DNA of 34,065 bases from NCBI GenBank assembly GCA_028275025.1, contig JAQCNM010000173.1:1-34065 (forward strand). The letters are read 5' to 3'. The stretch's first letter is position 1, and every line of letters begins with the position of its first letter. Below, piece by piece: positions 17,745-26,166 of the stretch. Both the position numbers and the translations under genes were made by a program. This stretch comes from Halovenus sp. (GTDB lineage: Archaea; Halobacteriota; Halobacteria; Halobacteriales; Haloarculaceae). Under the pieces are notes generated by a model. The model did no database searches. It was not told where the DNA came from and saw only the letters and a program-made list of their open reading frames with translations.

Positions 17745-17851
17745 ACAGGAGCGTGTCAGTTCCGGGACTTGAGCGTTCCGCCGGCAACGTGTCACCAGCG
17801 ACCGGGGGTCTCGTAGTGATTAAGTAACGAGCGGTCGAACGGTCGGCCGTA

Positions 17852-18574
17852 ATGAGACTTACATGGCACGGCCACTCGACGTGGCACGTCGAACTCGGGG
17901 AGACCAGCCTGCTCATCGACCCCTTCTTCGATAACCCGAAGACGGACCTGTCGCCCGAGGACGTGTCGACACCGGACTACGTCCTGCTGACCCACGGCCA
18001 CGCAGACCACATCGGCCACGCATCGGCGTTCTCGGACGCGACACTGGTGGCGGTGCCCGAACTCGCGGCCTACGCGGCGGAGGAACTCGGGTTCGACGAG
18101 GCCGTCGCCGGGATGGGAATGAACATCGGCGGGACCGTCGAGTGTGGTGACGCCCACGTCACGATGCACCGGGCCGACCACACGAACGGCGCGAACACCG
18201 GCTACGAGGTGGAGTTTGGGATGCCTGTCGGCTACGTCGTCTCGGACACGGCACCCGAGAATCTAGGGAGCGAGGACACGGAGACGTTCTACCACGCCGG
18301 CGACACGGCGCTGATGAGCGAGATGCGCGACGTCATCGGCTCGTATCTCCACCCCGACGTCGCCGCTCTCCCCGCCGGCGACCACTTTACCATGGGGCCA
18401 CGACAGGCAGCCATCGCCGCCGGGTGGCTGGGTGTCGACTACGCCATCCCGATGCACTACGACTCGTTCCCACCGATCGAGATCGACACGGCGAAGTTCG
18501 TCGAGGCGGTCGACAGCCACGCCCCCGAGGCCGAGGCCGTCGTACTCGAGGGCGACGAGCAGTTCGAGCTGTGA
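17852..18574 (+). CDS. Metal-dependent hydrolase, UPF0173 (metallo-beta-lactamase fold)
   Basis: A 240-residue UlaG-like hydrolase. The metal ligands are in [11 protein letters not shown] (His48, His50, Asp52, His53), with further ligands in [15 protein letters not shown] and [10 protein letters not shown]. It has the compact form of UPF0173, widespread in archaea and bacteria, whose substrate is not known; lactonase activity like UlaG is a guess. Start is ATG 17852 with an ATTAAG box 28 bases upstream (17819-17824). Divergent from the UspA gene. Confidence 0.92.
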   Translation: MRLTWHGHSTWHVELGETSLLIDPFFDNPKTDLSPEDVSTPDYVLLTHGHADHIGHASAFSDATLVAVPELAAYAAEELGFDEAVAGMGMNIGGTVECGDAHVTMHRADHTNGANTGYEVEFGMPVGYVVSDTAPENLGSEDTETFYHAGDTALMSEMRDVIGSYLHPDVAALPAGDHFTMGPRQAAIAAGWLGVDYAIPMHYDSFPPIEIDTAKFVEAVDSHAPEAEAVVLEGDEQFEL

Positions 18575-18644
18575 CGGCCTGTCTGTCGACCGGCGCGACC
18601 GGTGGAACACGGGGTTTTTATCCTCCGCTGTCGTGTGCACGTCC

Positions 18645-19043
18645 ATGGCAGATATCGATGTCACCAGCACGAGCACCGAGGGATTCAGTACCACGAGCAC
18701 CATCGGCGACTGGGAGTTGCGCGTCGACGCGACCGACGAGAACGGCCCCAACCCGAACGCCGTTCTGGTCGCTGACTACGCCTCCTGTTTCATCCCCGCA
18801 CTCCGTGTAGGGGCACAACAGGAGGGGTTCGACGACCTCGGCACAGTCCAGGTAGACGTGACTGCAACACTCGACGACAACGACGACCTCAGCGGCATCG
18901 CGTTCGATATCGCCGTCGAGACGCCGCTCGGCGACGCGACCGACGACGTGCTCGCGCGTGCAGAGGATATCTGTCACGTCCACACCGCACTTCGCGAGGA
19001 GCTCCACGCCGAGATTACCGTCGACGACGGCGCAGCGCTGTAA
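18645..19043 (+). CDS. OsmC family protein
   Basis: A 132-residue OsmC/Ohr-like protein. The two reactive cysteines of the family are at Cys48 (ADYASCFIPALR) and Cys110 (EDICHVHTALRE), the pair that reduces organic hydroperoxides using a thiol or lipoyl donor. Shorter than classic OsmC at the N-terminus but complete for the archaeal form. A TTTTTAT box (18615-18621) lies 24 bases before ATG 18645. It sits with other redox genes (aldo/keto reductase downstream, peroxiredoxin further off), but each gene appears to have its own promoter. Confidence 0.9.
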   Translation: MADIDVTSTSTEGFSTTSTIGDWELRVDATDENGPNPNAVLVADYASCFIPALRVGAQQEGFDDLGTVQVDVTATLDDNDDLSGIAFDIAVETPLGDATDDVLARAEDICHVHTALREELHAEITVDDGAAL

Positions 19044-19108
19044 CCGGCACGGAAACCGGACCGACCCTGAATCCACGGTCTTTTGTTCGTTCCACCTCGG
19101 GTGGTCGT

Positions 19109-19939
19109 ATGGACCAGAGTGATACGTTCACCATCGGTGGTGACACGACAGTCAACAGGCTCGGGTTCGGCGCGATGCGCGTGACCGGGCCAGGGGTGAT
19201 CGGCCCGCCGGAGGACGAGGCGGCGGCACGGGACCTGCTCCGGCACGCAGTCGAACTCGGGGTCGACTTTATCGACACCGCGGACTCCTACGGGCCGGGT
19301 GTCAGCGAGCGGCTCATCGGTGAGACGCTGGAGCCGGAGGAGGCCGTGGTAGCGACAAAGGCCGGCCTGCTGCGCAACAGGGAGGGCGAGTGGCTGCCAC
19401 ACGGTGACCCCGACTACATCCGTAACCAGGCACTCGTGAGCCGTGACCGACTCGGCGTCGAGACCATCGACCTCTACCAGCTACACACACCGGGTTCGGA
19501 GACACCGCTCGAGGAGAGTGTCCAGGCTCTCGCCGAGTGCAAGGACGACGGTCTGATCGAGCACGTCGGGCTCTCGAACGTCAGCGTCGACCAGTTGGAG
19601 CGGGCCCGCGACCACGTCGAGGTGGTCACGGTCCAGAACCGCTACAACGTGGGGTACCGCGAGGACGAGGACGTTCTGCAGGCCTGCGAGGCGTACGGTA
19701 TCGGGTTCATGCCGTGGTACCCAATCGGTGCCGGGAGTCTCGGGGAGACGGTGGCGGAGGTGGCCGAGAGTCACGAGGCGACCCCACAGCAGGTGGCGCT
19801 CGCGTGGCTGCTCGAACACTCAGGGGTCACCCTCCCGATCCCCGGCACGTCGGACCCGGCCCACCTGGAGGAGAACGTCGCCGCGGCCGGACTCGACCTG
19901 AGCACGGCGGCCTACAACCGGCTCACCGACCTGGCCTGA
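19109..19939 (+). CDS. Aldo/keto reductase
   Basis: A 276-residue NADPH-dependent oxidoreductase with a TIM-barrel fold. The catalytic tetrad is visible: Asp56 and Tyr61 (DTADSYG), Lys84 (VATKAG) and His126 (YQLHTPG). The cofactor region at the end is ITLPIPGTS-like (VTLPIPGTSDPAHLEENV). It probably reduces an aldehyde or ketone; the substrate is unknown. Start ATG 19109 has a TCTTTTG box about 27 bases upstream. It ends seven bases before the convergent amidinotransferase-family gene. Confidence 0.93.
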   Translation: MDQSDTFTIGGDTTVNRLGFGAMRVTGPGVIGPPEDEAAARDLLRHAVELGVDFIDTADSYGPGVSERLIGETLEPEEAVVATKAGLLRNREGEWLPHGDPDYIRNQALVSRDRLGVETIDLYQLHTPGSETPLEESVQALAECKDDGLIEHVGLSNVSVDQLERARDHVEVVTVQNRYNVGYREDEDVLQACEAYGIGFMPWYPIGAGSLGETVAEVAESHEATPQQVALAWLLEHSGVTLPIPGTSDPAHLEENVAAAGLDLSTAAYNRLTDLA

Positions 19940-19946
19940 CCGGCGC

Positions 19947-20885
19947 TCACCTGTCACGGTCGGGACGGCCGAGCCGGAGCGTCAGGCAGCCGACCGACCC
20001 GCCGGCTTTCAGAAACTCGCTGGTCTCGACAGAGACCACGTCGTAGCCGTTTGCCTCCAACAACGCCGTCGTCTCGGGGACACCGGTGCCCGTGACGACG
20101 GTCCCGTCGAGCACCTCGCCGTTGACGGCGAACGCGTCGAGTGTCTCCCCCACCGGGGCCTCGAGGACCGTCTCGAAGACGGCCTCGATGCGGGCCTGTG
20201 ACTCGTCGGTGAACGCGTCGGGCTGGACCAGCGCCGTCGTCTCCGAGAGCGGCAACAGACAGAGATCGAGGTGGAAGTACCGCTCGTCGGCGAGTTCAAG
20301 CGGCACGACCGGTGTGTCGAGCCGGGTCGCGAGCTCGCCGTAGGCCGCGCGGTCGGTCCGGACACCGTGGCCACCCCAGAGGAGGCGACGACCGGGGTGC
20401 CAGATGGCGTCACCGGCCCCCTCGAACCGGGCGGTCGGGGCCGACCGGACGCCGTACCCTTGCTGGTGGGCCCACGCCCCGAAGTAGGCCGGCTCGTCGG
20501 CGCGCTCCGGGGTCGACATCCGCGCCGGCACGAGTTCGTCGCCCGCGGCGGTCGGCACGGCGTGGTTCGCCACGAACACCATATCCGGCTGGTCGGTCGG
20601 CGGCAGAACGGCAGTTCCGTCGATTAGCTCCCGGACCGTCGCCGGGTCCAGCACGCGCACGTCCGGGGCGTGGCGCTCGTAGACGGCCCGCAGTTGCTCC
20701 CACTGGGTCCGGGCCCGCTCCCGGTCTACCTCACCAGCCATATGCGGGTTGATAACGTACGTTCGGTCGAAAAACCCCGGGTCGACGAGAACGACCGTCC
20801 GGTGTGTCGGCCTGGTCGAAAGCTCCGCAGTCGAGAGTGTGTCGAGTTCTCTCAGAGTGTCCAGCACACCACGCGGGTCCTGCAT
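19947..20885 (-). CDS. Amidinotransferase-fold hydrolase (DDAH/arginine deiminase-like)
   Basis: A 312-residue protein of the guanidino-group-modifying superfamily. Visible landmarks are FEGAGDA (Glu155 and Asp159, substrate binding), the catalytic His205 in YFHLDLCLLPL, and the nucleophile Cys300 in GGSVGCLTL. Family members hydrolyse arginine, dimethylarginine or citrulline-type substrates, or transfer amidino groups. The length and the His/Cys spacing favour a dimethylarginine dimethylaminohydrolase or related hydrolase, but the substrate is unproven. ATG 20885 follows a GGTTAAC box by about 24 bases. A longer in-frame start at 21146 would run through the HD remnant and is rejected. Confidence 0.87.
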   Translation of the reverse strand: MQDPRGVLDTLRELDTLSTAELSTRPTHRTVVLVDPGFFDRTYVINPHMAGEVDRERARTQWEQLRAVYERHAPDVRVLDPATVRELIDGTAVLPPTDQPDMVFVANHAVPTAAGDELVPARMSTPERADEPAYFGAWAHQQGYGVRSAPTARFEGAGDAIWHPGRRLLWGGHGVRTDRAAYGELATRLDTPVVPLELADERYFHLDLCLLPLSETTALVQPDAFTDESQARIEAVFETVLEAPVGETLDAFAVNGEVLDGTVVTGTGVPETTALLEANGYDVVSVETSEFLKAGGSVGCLTLRLGRPDRDR

Positions 20886-21089
20886 GGCTCGATACTGGAC
20901 TGAGTGACAGTTAACCCTTTTCGACCACCCCGCCTGCGGTGGCGCGGGGCTCGTCGGTGAACCGGACAACGGCGGCCACCCGGGCACCGAACGGTCGAAC
21001 GACACCACGCGGGCGGGCCGGTCGCGTGCAGACGAACCGCCCCGGTCGGCATCGGCGCGGAGAGCACAGGACTGATTGTAGGGTCGACG

Positions 21090-21319
21090 CCGCGACACAC
21101 TGTGTTGCGGTCCACGACGAACTGGCGTTTCGCGACGAGGACCCACAGCCGGAGACGGTCGAGGCGGAGAGACTCCGGGACGCCGACAGCCTCGACGCGA
21201 CGGGTGCGCTGGGTATCACACGGACGTTCGCGTTTGGCGGCACCCACGGAACGCCGTTCTGGGACCCCGAGGGTGGGCTGTGCTCACAGCGCTATCACGC
21301 CGAGGACAAGCCGTTGTGA
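21090..21319 (+). pseudogene. Remnant of an HD-domain phosphohydrolase (YedJ-like)
   Basis: The plus strand carries a fragment whose residues VHDELAFRDEDPQPE, LRDADSLDATGALGI and TRTFAFGGTHGTPFWDPE match the C-terminal half of YedJ-type HD hydrolases, where a DADRLDALGAIG segment holds the metal-binding Asp. The N-terminal half with the HD metal site is missing: upstream bases to 20886 show no homology in any frame. The frame also stops early, after RYHAEDKPL. It is therefore a decayed or truncated gene. The 596-base gap between the amidinotransferase-family gene and icd holds only this remnant; 21320-21481 shows nothing else I can support. Confidence 0.55.
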
Positions 21320-21481
21320 CTACCCGAGAAACGCCACCGGAGCCGGCACGGGAACCGCCGGCGGGACGGGTTGTTTCTCCGGCGGTTCCGTGGCCGATCT
21401 CTCGACGAGTGACACGGCGAGCGGTGAGCCAGCAGACGGGATGACCGCACGTGGGACGGAGGGTGACAGCGTCCGAGCGGG

Positions 21482-22735
21482 TCACTCGATGTTCTCGACG
21501 ACGGCGTCGGCGAACCCGCTGGTGGAGAGTTTCTCGCCGCCGTCGATCTGGCGGTGGAGGTCGTAGGTAACACGTTTCGAGACGATCGTCTCCTCGACGG
21601 CGTCCCTGACGAGTGTCGCGGCGTCGTTCCAGCCGAGGTACTCGAACATGAGCACCCCGGAGAGAATCATCGCGGTCGGGTTGACCTTGTCCTGACCGGC
21701 GTACTTCGGGGCGGAGCCGTGAACCGGCTCGGCGAGACACAGGGCGTCACCGAAGTTCGCCCCGGGCGCGATACCGAGGCCGCCGATCTGTGCACCACAG
21801 GCGTCGGAGATGTAGTCGCCGTTGAGGTTCATCGTCGCAAGCACGTCGTAGTTCTCGGTCCGAGTGAGCACCTGCTGGAGCATGTTGTCGGCGATGCGGT
21901 CGTTCACCACCACCGCCTGGTCGGGCTGCTCGCCGTCGCGTTCCTCCCAGAGGGTGTCCTCGGTGATGACCTCGTCGCCGTACTCCTGTTCGGCGACCTC
22001 GTAGCCCCAGTCACGGAACTGCCCCTCGGTGAACTTCATGATGTTGCCCTTGTGGACGAGTGTGACCGTGTCGCGGCCCTCCTCCAAGGCGTAGTCGATC
22101 GCCTTTCGAACGAGCCGTTTGGTGCCGAACTCTGTGATGGGTTTGACCCCGATACCGACCGGCCCGTCGTGGATAGTGTCGTCGAACCCCATCTCGTCCT
22201 CGACAAACGCCCGGACCCGCTCGACGTCCTCGTCCTCGTGGTCCCACTCGATGCCGCCGTACACGTCCTCGGTGTTCTCTCGGAAGGTGACCATGTCCAT
22301 CTGTTCCGGGTGTGTCACCGGCGACGGGACGCCGTCGAGGTGGTAGGTCGGGCGGACGTTCGCGTACGTGTCGAGTCGCTGGCGGAGCGCGACGTTCAGC
22401 GAACGATACCCCGCACCGACCGGCGTCGTCAGCGGGCCCTTTATTCCGACGCGGAAATCCCGGATCGCCTCGACGGTGTCGGTGGGCAGGTTCACGCCGT
22501 ACCGGTCCCGGGCGCTCTCACCGGCGTAGATGCGGAGCCAGGCGATATCACGGCCCGTGGCCCGGGCGCCGGCCTCCAGCACCGACTGTGCCGCCGGGCC
22601 GACGTCCGTCCCGATGCCGTCCCCGTACAGAATTGGAATAACAGGTGTCTCCGGCACCTCGAGTGCGTCGGTTGTCTCGTCGAGGACCGTTACAGACTCC
22701 CCCTTCTCGGGAACATCGAGTGTATCGTAAGCCAT
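21482..22735 (-). CDS. icd: Isocitrate dehydrogenase (NADP type)
   Basis: A 417-residue TCA-cycle enzyme converting isocitrate to 2-oxoglutarate and CO2. The substrate-binding Ser and Arg residues are in YRSLNVALRQRLDTYANVRP; the catalytic Tyr and Lys lie in ENTEDVYGGIEW and VHKGNIMKFTEG; metal-binding Asp residues are in NLNGDYISDACGAQIGGLG. The adenine-binding region EPVHGSAPKYAGQDKVNP is typical of NADP-dependent bacterial and haloarchaeal forms. Full length and intact. No strong TATA box is visible before ATG 22735. Confidence 0.96.
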   Translation of the reverse strand: MAYDTLDVPEKGESVTVLDETTDALEVPETPVIPILYGDGIGTDVGPAAQSVLEAGARATGRDIAWLRIYAGESARDRYGVNLPTDTVEAIRDFRVGIKGPLTTPVGAGYRSLNVALRQRLDTYANVRPTYHLDGVPSPVTHPEQMDMVTFRENTEDVYGGIEWDHEDEDVERVRAFVEDEMGFDDTIHDGPVGIGVKPITEFGTKRLVRKAIDYALEEGRDTVTLVHKGNIMKFTEGQFRDWGYEVAEQEYGDEVITEDTLWEERDGEQPDQAVVVNDRIADNMLQQVLTRTENYDVLATMNLNGDYISDACGAQIGGLGIAPGANFGDALCLAEPVHGSAPKYAGQDKVNPTAMILSGVLMFEYLGWNDAATLVRDAVEETIVSKRVTYDLHRQIDGGEKLSTSGFADAVVENIE

Positions 22736-22801
22736 ACGTCAAGAGTTCTCGCGCAGGGTGCAAAGAGGTGGCGTTTCTTTGGGCAGGGGCCACACGACCG
22801 C

Positions 22802-24085
22802 TCACTGCTCGGGGTGTGTCGGCGCGTCGAACCCGCCCCGGACGAGCGGCTTCGCGACGTGCCGGCGAGCACACGGCGGCACCTCGTACCAGCCGGCGTC
22901 GAGATCGCGCCCGACGGGTCGCTCGACCCTGCCCGGGGCCGTCGTCCGGCAGTCACGACACCGGTAGCCGGCATCGCGGCCGGCCGAGGACATCGACCGG
23001 CCACAGTCGGGGCACGTGGGCGTGACCCGCTCGGTCTTGACGAGCCCCCGGACCGCGAACTTCTCCAGGTTCAGTGTGTCGTCACCGACCTCGCCACAGG
23101 CGGTGATGCGGTCGCCGGGTCGGAGTGCCCGTACCCGGTCGCGAAACCGCTTCGTCGGTTCGAACGCCGCCGCCCGGAGCCGTGTCTCCGCCGAGTTCGA
23201 ACCGGTGTCCTCGCCGAGTCTCAGAAAGACGTGCCCCCCCTCACGGGTCTCGGGCCCGGCGGTGACCGTCGCGTCCACGCGGTAACAGCCGCCGTTCTCG
23301 ACACCGGAGAGCGAGGTACGCTGGAGGTGGGCGTCGGTTCCTTGGTTGGTGACGAACGTCCGTCGGGCGGAGACAGGTTCACTCTCGATGCGGGCCGCGA
23401 CAGCCTGGACTGCGTCGGCCGTCTCCCCCCGGATGCCGTGCAACACCGGTCCCGGTGTCCGTGGCACACAGACGGCGGTCTGCTCAACCCGGTCGACCGT
23501 GTCCCACACCTCGGGGTAGAACGTGTCGGCGGCCCGGAACACGGAGTCACGGTCGACCACACGCTCGGTTCCCCGGCGCTCGCGCTCGCGGTAGGAGAGA
23601 CACTCGTAGGTCCACTCGTCGAACGCCGCCCACGCACCCGTCGCGGCGAGCGCGCCGACGACACCACGGCCGTTTCCACGCGTTAGCTGCCGGAACCCCG
23701 CCGCGGTCGACAGGCGGCGCGCCTCGGCGAGCGAGCAGCGCTCCCGAACGGCTCGGCGGGCGAACTGCTCGACGGGGGCCGGCACCGCGTCGGGGTCGAG
23801 GTCCGCGACGACCGCACCGGGGTTCGTTCTGTCGTCACCGGTTGTGGCGAGACCCAGCACCGCCTCGACGGCGTCGGCCGCGGTCGCCGGGTCGGCGTCA
23901 CAGTGGACCGCGAGCGCGGCGTTGCCCCGTGTCTTGTGCTCGATAGCGGGGTGTAGACGGACCAGCAGCGTCCGGTCGACGGTCGCACCTGCGGCCACGA
24001 GTCGTGCCGCGAGACGGGTCGCGGCGTAGGTCGTACACATCCCCCGCTCCCGGGAGTCCGTGTCGTCGATACCGATGACCGTCAC
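22802..24085 (-). CDS. tiaS: tRNA(Ile2) 2-agmatinylcytidine synthetase
   Basis: A 427-residue archaeal enzyme that attaches agmatine to the wobble C34 of tRNA-Ile(CAU), so that it reads AUA rather than AUG. It begins TVIGIDDTDSRERGMCTTYAA, the family signature, followed by the catalytic middle domain. An OB-fold comes next (RITACGEVGDDTLNLEKFAVRG) and a zinc ribbon at the C-terminus (CPDC ... CRDC). Only archaea have this gene, and it is essential where tested. Start ATG 24085 is the first residue of the signature. It is followed downstream by icd on the same strand, 66 bases apart; independent transcription is likely. Confidence 0.95.
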   Translation of the reverse strand: MTVIGIDDTDSRERGMCTTYAATRLAARLVAAGATVDRTLLVRLHPAIEHKTRGNAALAVHCDADPATAADAVEAVLGLATTGDDRTNPGAVVADLDPDAVPAPVEQFARRAVRERCSLAEARRLSTAAGFRQLTRGNGRGVVGALAATGAWAAFDEWTYECLSYRERERRGTERVVDRDSVFRAADTFYPEVWDTVDRVEQTAVCVPRTPGPVLHGIRGETADAVQAVAARIESEPVSARRTFVTNQGTDAHLQRTSLSGVENGGCYRVDATVTAGPETREGGHVFLRLGEDTGSNSAETRLRAAAFEPTKRFRDRVRALRPGDRITACGEVGDDTLNLEKFAVRGLVKTERVTPTCPDCGRSMSSAGRDAGYRCRDCRTTAPGRVERPVGRDLDAGWYEVPPCARRHVAKPLVRGGFDAPTHPEQ

Positions 24086-24160
24086 GACCGGTCGTAGCCC
24101 GCTCGGTCACAAACGACTTTCGGGACCACGGGGAGACCGGACACGCCCGTCCACAGGGCT

Positions 24161-24619
24161 TCAGTCGGAGCCGTAGAACGCCTCGTGAACGGCCAGCCCC
24201 TCGGGTTCGAGCACCGGCCCATCGACGGTAGTGGTCCCGTTTTTCGCCGCGACGATGTCGGCACAGGTGAGCCCGGGTTCGCGACCCCGCAGATCGGCAA
24301 AGGCCCCGGTGGAGACACCGAACACGACCCGTTGGAGCCCCGCGTAGTGGACCGCCGCGGAGCACATCTCGCAGGGTTCGGTGCTCGTGTACATCGTGGT
24401 GGCCGCCCGCTCGTCGGCAGTCAGGTGCCGGCCCGCCCAGCGGGCGAGCTTGAGCTCCGGGTGGGCGGTGATGTCGTCGTCGGTGACGGTGGTGTTTCGC
24501 GCCCGCGAGAGCACTGTGCCGTCGCTGACGAGCAGCGAACCGAAGGGGGCGTTCCCCCGGTCGGCGGCCTCGCGGGCGAGGTCGAACGCCGCCCGGACGT
24601 GTGTCTCGTGGTCGGTCAT
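24161..24619 (-). CDS. Nucleoside/nucleobase deaminase (CDA superfamily)
   Basis: A 152-residue zinc deaminase. The zinc site is AHPELK (His53, with Glu55 as proton shuttle) and EPCEMC (Cys83 and Cys86). The overall sequence resembles guanine deaminase or tRNA adenosine deaminase-like proteins of the CMP/dCMP superfamily; its [21 protein letters not shown] segment is shared by both. The actual substrate is not clear. Its ATG (24619) overlaps the TGA of the replication factor C gene in ATGA, so it is co-translated with a clamp-loader subunit. That pairing may reflect only operon packing. Confidence 0.87.
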   Translation of the reverse strand: MTDHETHVRAAFDLAREAADRGNAPFGSLLVSDGTVLSRARNTTVTDDDITAHPELKLARWAGRHLTADERAATTMYTSTEPCEMCSAAVHYAGLQRVVFGVSTGAFADLRGREPGLTCADIVAAKNGTTTVDGPVLEPEGLAVHEAFYGSD

Positions 24620-25605
24620 CCGCGTGACCCCGTCGTGTCGAGAGCGACCGAGGCGAGCAGCGCCTCCAGCTGGATCCGCTCGTTCGCACCCGAGGTGATG
24701 CGGTAGTCGGCCTCGCCGATACGGTCGAGCAGGCGCACAGCCGCCTCGTCGTCGAGGTCGAACTCCCAGACCGACCGGTGGAGCTGGTCGATAACGTCAC
24801 CCCCGGCAATCCCCTCCTCTGTCAGCAACCGGTCGAGCCGGGAGCGTGCCGCGGTGAAGTCACCGTCCAAGGCGCGTGTGACCATCGCCTCGATCTCCTC
24901 GGGCCGGGCGGTACTCGTGATCTCGAAGACCGCCTCCTCGTCGACCGCCCCCTCTGCGACGGCGGCAGCCTGCAGCCCGTTTATCGCCGCACGCATGTCG
25001 CCACCGGCGACGTACACCAGCGCGTCGACCCCGTCGTCGGTCAGTTCGATCCCCTCCTCCGCGGCGATGTGACGCACCTGCTGTGCGATTGCTGTCTCCG
25101 AGAGCGGCGAGAAACGGAACACGGTACAGCGTGACTGAATCGGGTCGATAATCTGCGAGGAGTAGTTACACGAGAGAATGAACCGGACGTTGTTCGAGAA
25201 CTGCTCCATCGTCCGGCGGAGTGCTGCCTGTGCGTCGCTCGTGAGGGCGTCGGCCTCGTCGAGAAAGATGAGCCGGTAGTTCGCGCCGCCAAACGAGGTG
25301 CGCGCGAAGCTCTTTACCCGGTCGCGTATCACGTCGATACCGCGCTCGTCGGAGGCGTTGAGTTCCAGAAAGTGCTCCTCCCAGGCCTCGCCGTACAGTC
25401 CCCGGGCGATAGCGATGGCACTGGTGGTCTTTCCGACACCTGCCGGCCCCGCGAACAGCATGTTCGGCAGGTCCTTGCTGTCGACGTAGTGTTGCAGGCG
25501 CTCGACGATCGCCTCCTGCCCGACGACCTTGGAGAGGGCCTGCGGGCGGTACGTCTCGAGCCAGATCTCCTCGCGTCCACCCCGTGACTGAGCGGCCTCG
25601 CTCAT
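24616..25605 (-). CDS. rfcS: Replication factor C small subunit
   Basis: A 329-residue AAA+ clamp-loader subunit that opens the PCNA ring and loads it on DNA. Walker A is GPAGVGKTT (53-61), Walker B FLDEADAL, sensor 1 in [10 protein letters not shown], and the SRC arginine-finger motif in [11 protein letters not shown]-terminal collar domain follows ([17 protein letters not shown] and onward). Several haloarchaeal rfc genes carry inteins near Walker A; here the motif is uninterrupted. ATG 25605 follows a TATA-like GGTTTATG box (25631-25637) by 26 bases. Haloarchaea often have more than one rfcS paralogue, so A/B/C naming is not attempted. Confidence 0.95.
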   Translation of the reverse strand: MSEAAQSRGGREEIWLETYRPQALSKVVGQEAIVERLQHYVDSKDLPNMLFAGPAGVGKTTSAIAIARGLYGEAWEEHFLELNASDERGIDVIRDRVKSFARTSFGGANYRLIFLDEADALTSDAQAALRRTMEQFSNNVRFILSCNYSSQIIDPIQSRCTVFRFSPLSETAIAQQVRHIAAEEGIELTDDGVDALVYVAGGDMRAAINGLQAAAVAEGAVDEEAVFEITSTARPEEIEAMVTRALDGDFTAARSRLDRLLTEEGIAGGDVIDQLHRSVWEFDLDDEAAVRLLDRIGEADYRITSGANERIQLEALLASVALDTTGSRG

Positions 25606-25760
25606 GGCCCAGAGAACGAGGGCCCCGGGCATAAACCTCCCGAGACCACACAGTGGGGGCCGGGGCGACACGCTGAAACACACACGGGCGATACCGAGAC
25701 CATGGAGACGACCGACCTCGAGGGGTGCGTGCACACGGTCAGGCGGGGATGTGGTGGCTG

Positions 25761-26120
25761 ATGGTCGACACGAGGCGGGCACGACCGGCCGACCTGGCGG
25801 CCGTGGGCAACGTGCTCGACGGAGGACTCCTCCGGGTGACGGACCTGCCGGCGGCGGTCGACCGTGGCGACGTGCTGACTGCGGTCTCGGCGACGGACAC
25901 CGTGCTGGGGGCGCTGGTGCTCGCTGGGACCGAGATAACCGCCGTCGCCGTCCGGCGACGCCGTCGCGGCCAGGGTATCGGGACGGCGCTCGTCGGGGCG
26001 GCGGCCCGGGAACGGGAGGGTCTCGTCGCCGAGTTCGACGAGCGGGTTCGCCCGTTCTGGCGGTCTGTCGGGTTCGACACCGAACCGATCGGGAACGGGC
26101 GGTACCGGGGACGGTACTAA
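25761..26120 (+). CDS. GNAT family N-acetyltransferase
   Basis: A 119-residue acetyltransferase-like protein. The acetyl-CoA-binding motif is [18 protein letters not shown] (the Q/RxxGxG/A loop), preceded by the beta strand ITAVAV. The last part, [15 protein letters not shown], is the usual GNAT C-terminal strand and helix. It is short but covers the core fold. The start is uncertain: ATG 25761 is chosen because [13 protein letters not shown] begins the fold; ATG 25749 and GTG 25725 are in frame, and no clear TATA box decides. Substrate unknown. It is divergent from rfcS and convergent with the phosphohexomutase. Confidence 0.75.
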   Translation: MVDTRRARPADLAAVGNVLDGGLLRVTDLPAAVDRGDVLTAVSATDTVLGALVLAGTEITAVAVRRRRRGQGIGTALVGAAAREREGLVAEFDERVRPFWRSVGFDTEPIGNGRYRGRY

Positions 26121-26166
26121 TCCGGGCAACGGGTCGACGGCGTCCGGTGTCCTGTGCCGGGTGAGC

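Noticed and set aside
21554-23686. A 710-codon plus-strand frame across icd and tiaS
   Set aside because: It covers two convincing genes on the other strand, has no domain signal, and arises from third-base GC bias.
24616-25605. An intein in replication factor C
   Set aside because: The Walker A and downstream motifs are continuous and the length is normal for an intein-free protein.
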